Part shown: piece after piece, positions 47,506 through 47,593 of the stretch
Position numbering within the stretch: position 1 is the stretch's first letter
Layout: every line of letters starts with the position of its first letter
NCBI RefSeq assembly: GCF_016741875.1
Contig: NZ_JAERRF010000045.1
Location: 1-47,593 of the forward strand
Length of the DNA: 47,593 nucleotides
Source of the DNA: Streptomyces coffeae
Lineage (GTDB): Bacteria; Actinomycetota; Actinomycetes; Streptomycetales; Streptomycetaceae
Reading direction: 5' to 3'
The notes under the pieces: model-generated
Told to the model about the DNA's origin: nothing
Seen by the model: the letters and a program-made list of their open reading frames with translations, nothing else
Databases searched by the model: none
Position numbers and translations under genes: made by a program

Positions 47506-47593
47506 GTGACGGCGACCACACACGACGTGGGTTTCAAGCGGGAGTTGGAGCAGAAGGTCCGTGCGGGCGAGCGGCTCTCCCGTGAGGACGGCA
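47506..47593 (+). CDS. mqnE: MqnE (aminofutalosine synthase), 5' end only
   Basis: The last 88 bases give MTATTHDVGFKRELEQKV then RAGERLSREDG with no stop; the gene continues beyond the window. This matches the start of MqnE, the radical SAM aminofutalosine synthase, in which the region GERLxREDG precedes the iron-sulfur core. GTG 47506 is preferred since GGGAGG (47493-47498) lies 7 bases before; ATG 47491 is in frame. The catalytic CxxxCxxC is outside the window, so the call rests on the N-terminus and context. Confidence 0.75.
   Translation, partial: MTATTHDVGFKRELEQKVRAGERLSREDG

Overview
The window is high-GC DNA with strong third-position G/C bias, GTG and TTG starts, ATGA/GTGA stop-start overlaps and many long hairpins. 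Together with developmental genes (bldN, rsbN, a bdtA-like gene), Rex and a futalosine-type menaquinone cluster, this points to a Streptomyces or close relative. I see no rRNA, tRNA, CRISPR array, insertion sequence or phage gene. It reads as core chromosome with one more accessory stretch at about 26-34 kb.

Layout. 0-4 kb: HAD phosphatase, MFS permease, AcuC-like deacetylase, and a conserved protein of uncertain function. 4-7 kb: a short MerR/BldC-type DNA-binding protein (bdtA-like), the 32-residue ribosomal protein bS22, and an epimerase/acyltransferase pair. 7-11 kb, minus strand: anti-sigma factor RsbN, sigma factor BldN with its pro-sequence, a HAD-IB hydrolase and a glutaredoxin-like protein. 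11.4-17.4 kb: the tightly overlapping rex-hemA-hemC-hemD-hemB operon behind a near-perfect Rex operator. 17.4-22 kb: P-loop kinase, SDR, secreted AMIN-like protein, secreted alpha/beta hydrolase, Uma2-type protein. 22-26 kb: divergent argS and class I lysS around an inverted pair of DnaA-box-like sites. 26-34 kb: DUF2637 membrane protein, two DUF3558-like lipoproteins, RtcB, SDR, a very unusual repeat-rich secreted protein with a PepSY-like C-terminus, a class IV aminotransferase, and a small unknown ORF. 34-43 kb: hemL, a histidine phosphatase, a Tat-type lipoprotein of the polysaccharide deacetylase fold, and the cytochrome c maturation operon tlpA-ccdA-resB-ccsB. 43.5-47.6 kb: mqnL (UbiD), mqnP (UbiA), mqnM (UbiX), an Lrp/AsnC regulator, and the start of mqnE.

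How it works together. Rex senses NADH/NAD+ and controls haem synthesis. HemL and HemA-HemB carry glutamyl-tRNA to porphobilinogen and HemC/HemD on to uroporphyrinogen III. The Ccs system attaches haem to c-type cytochromes, and Mqn enzymes make the quinone that feeds them, so much of the window concerns respiratory cofactors. A second theme is development: bldN and rsbN are a sigma/anti-sigma pair, and a sequence resembling a sigma-BldN promoter precedes rsbN.

Best leads for novelty: the 27/54-bp repeat gene at 31833-33011; the 83-bp duplication that makes a 28-codon relay ORF between mqnL and mqnP; the inverted DnaA-box pair between argS and lysS; the degenerate methyltransferase half of HemD; and the 50-residue unknown ORF at 33984-34136.
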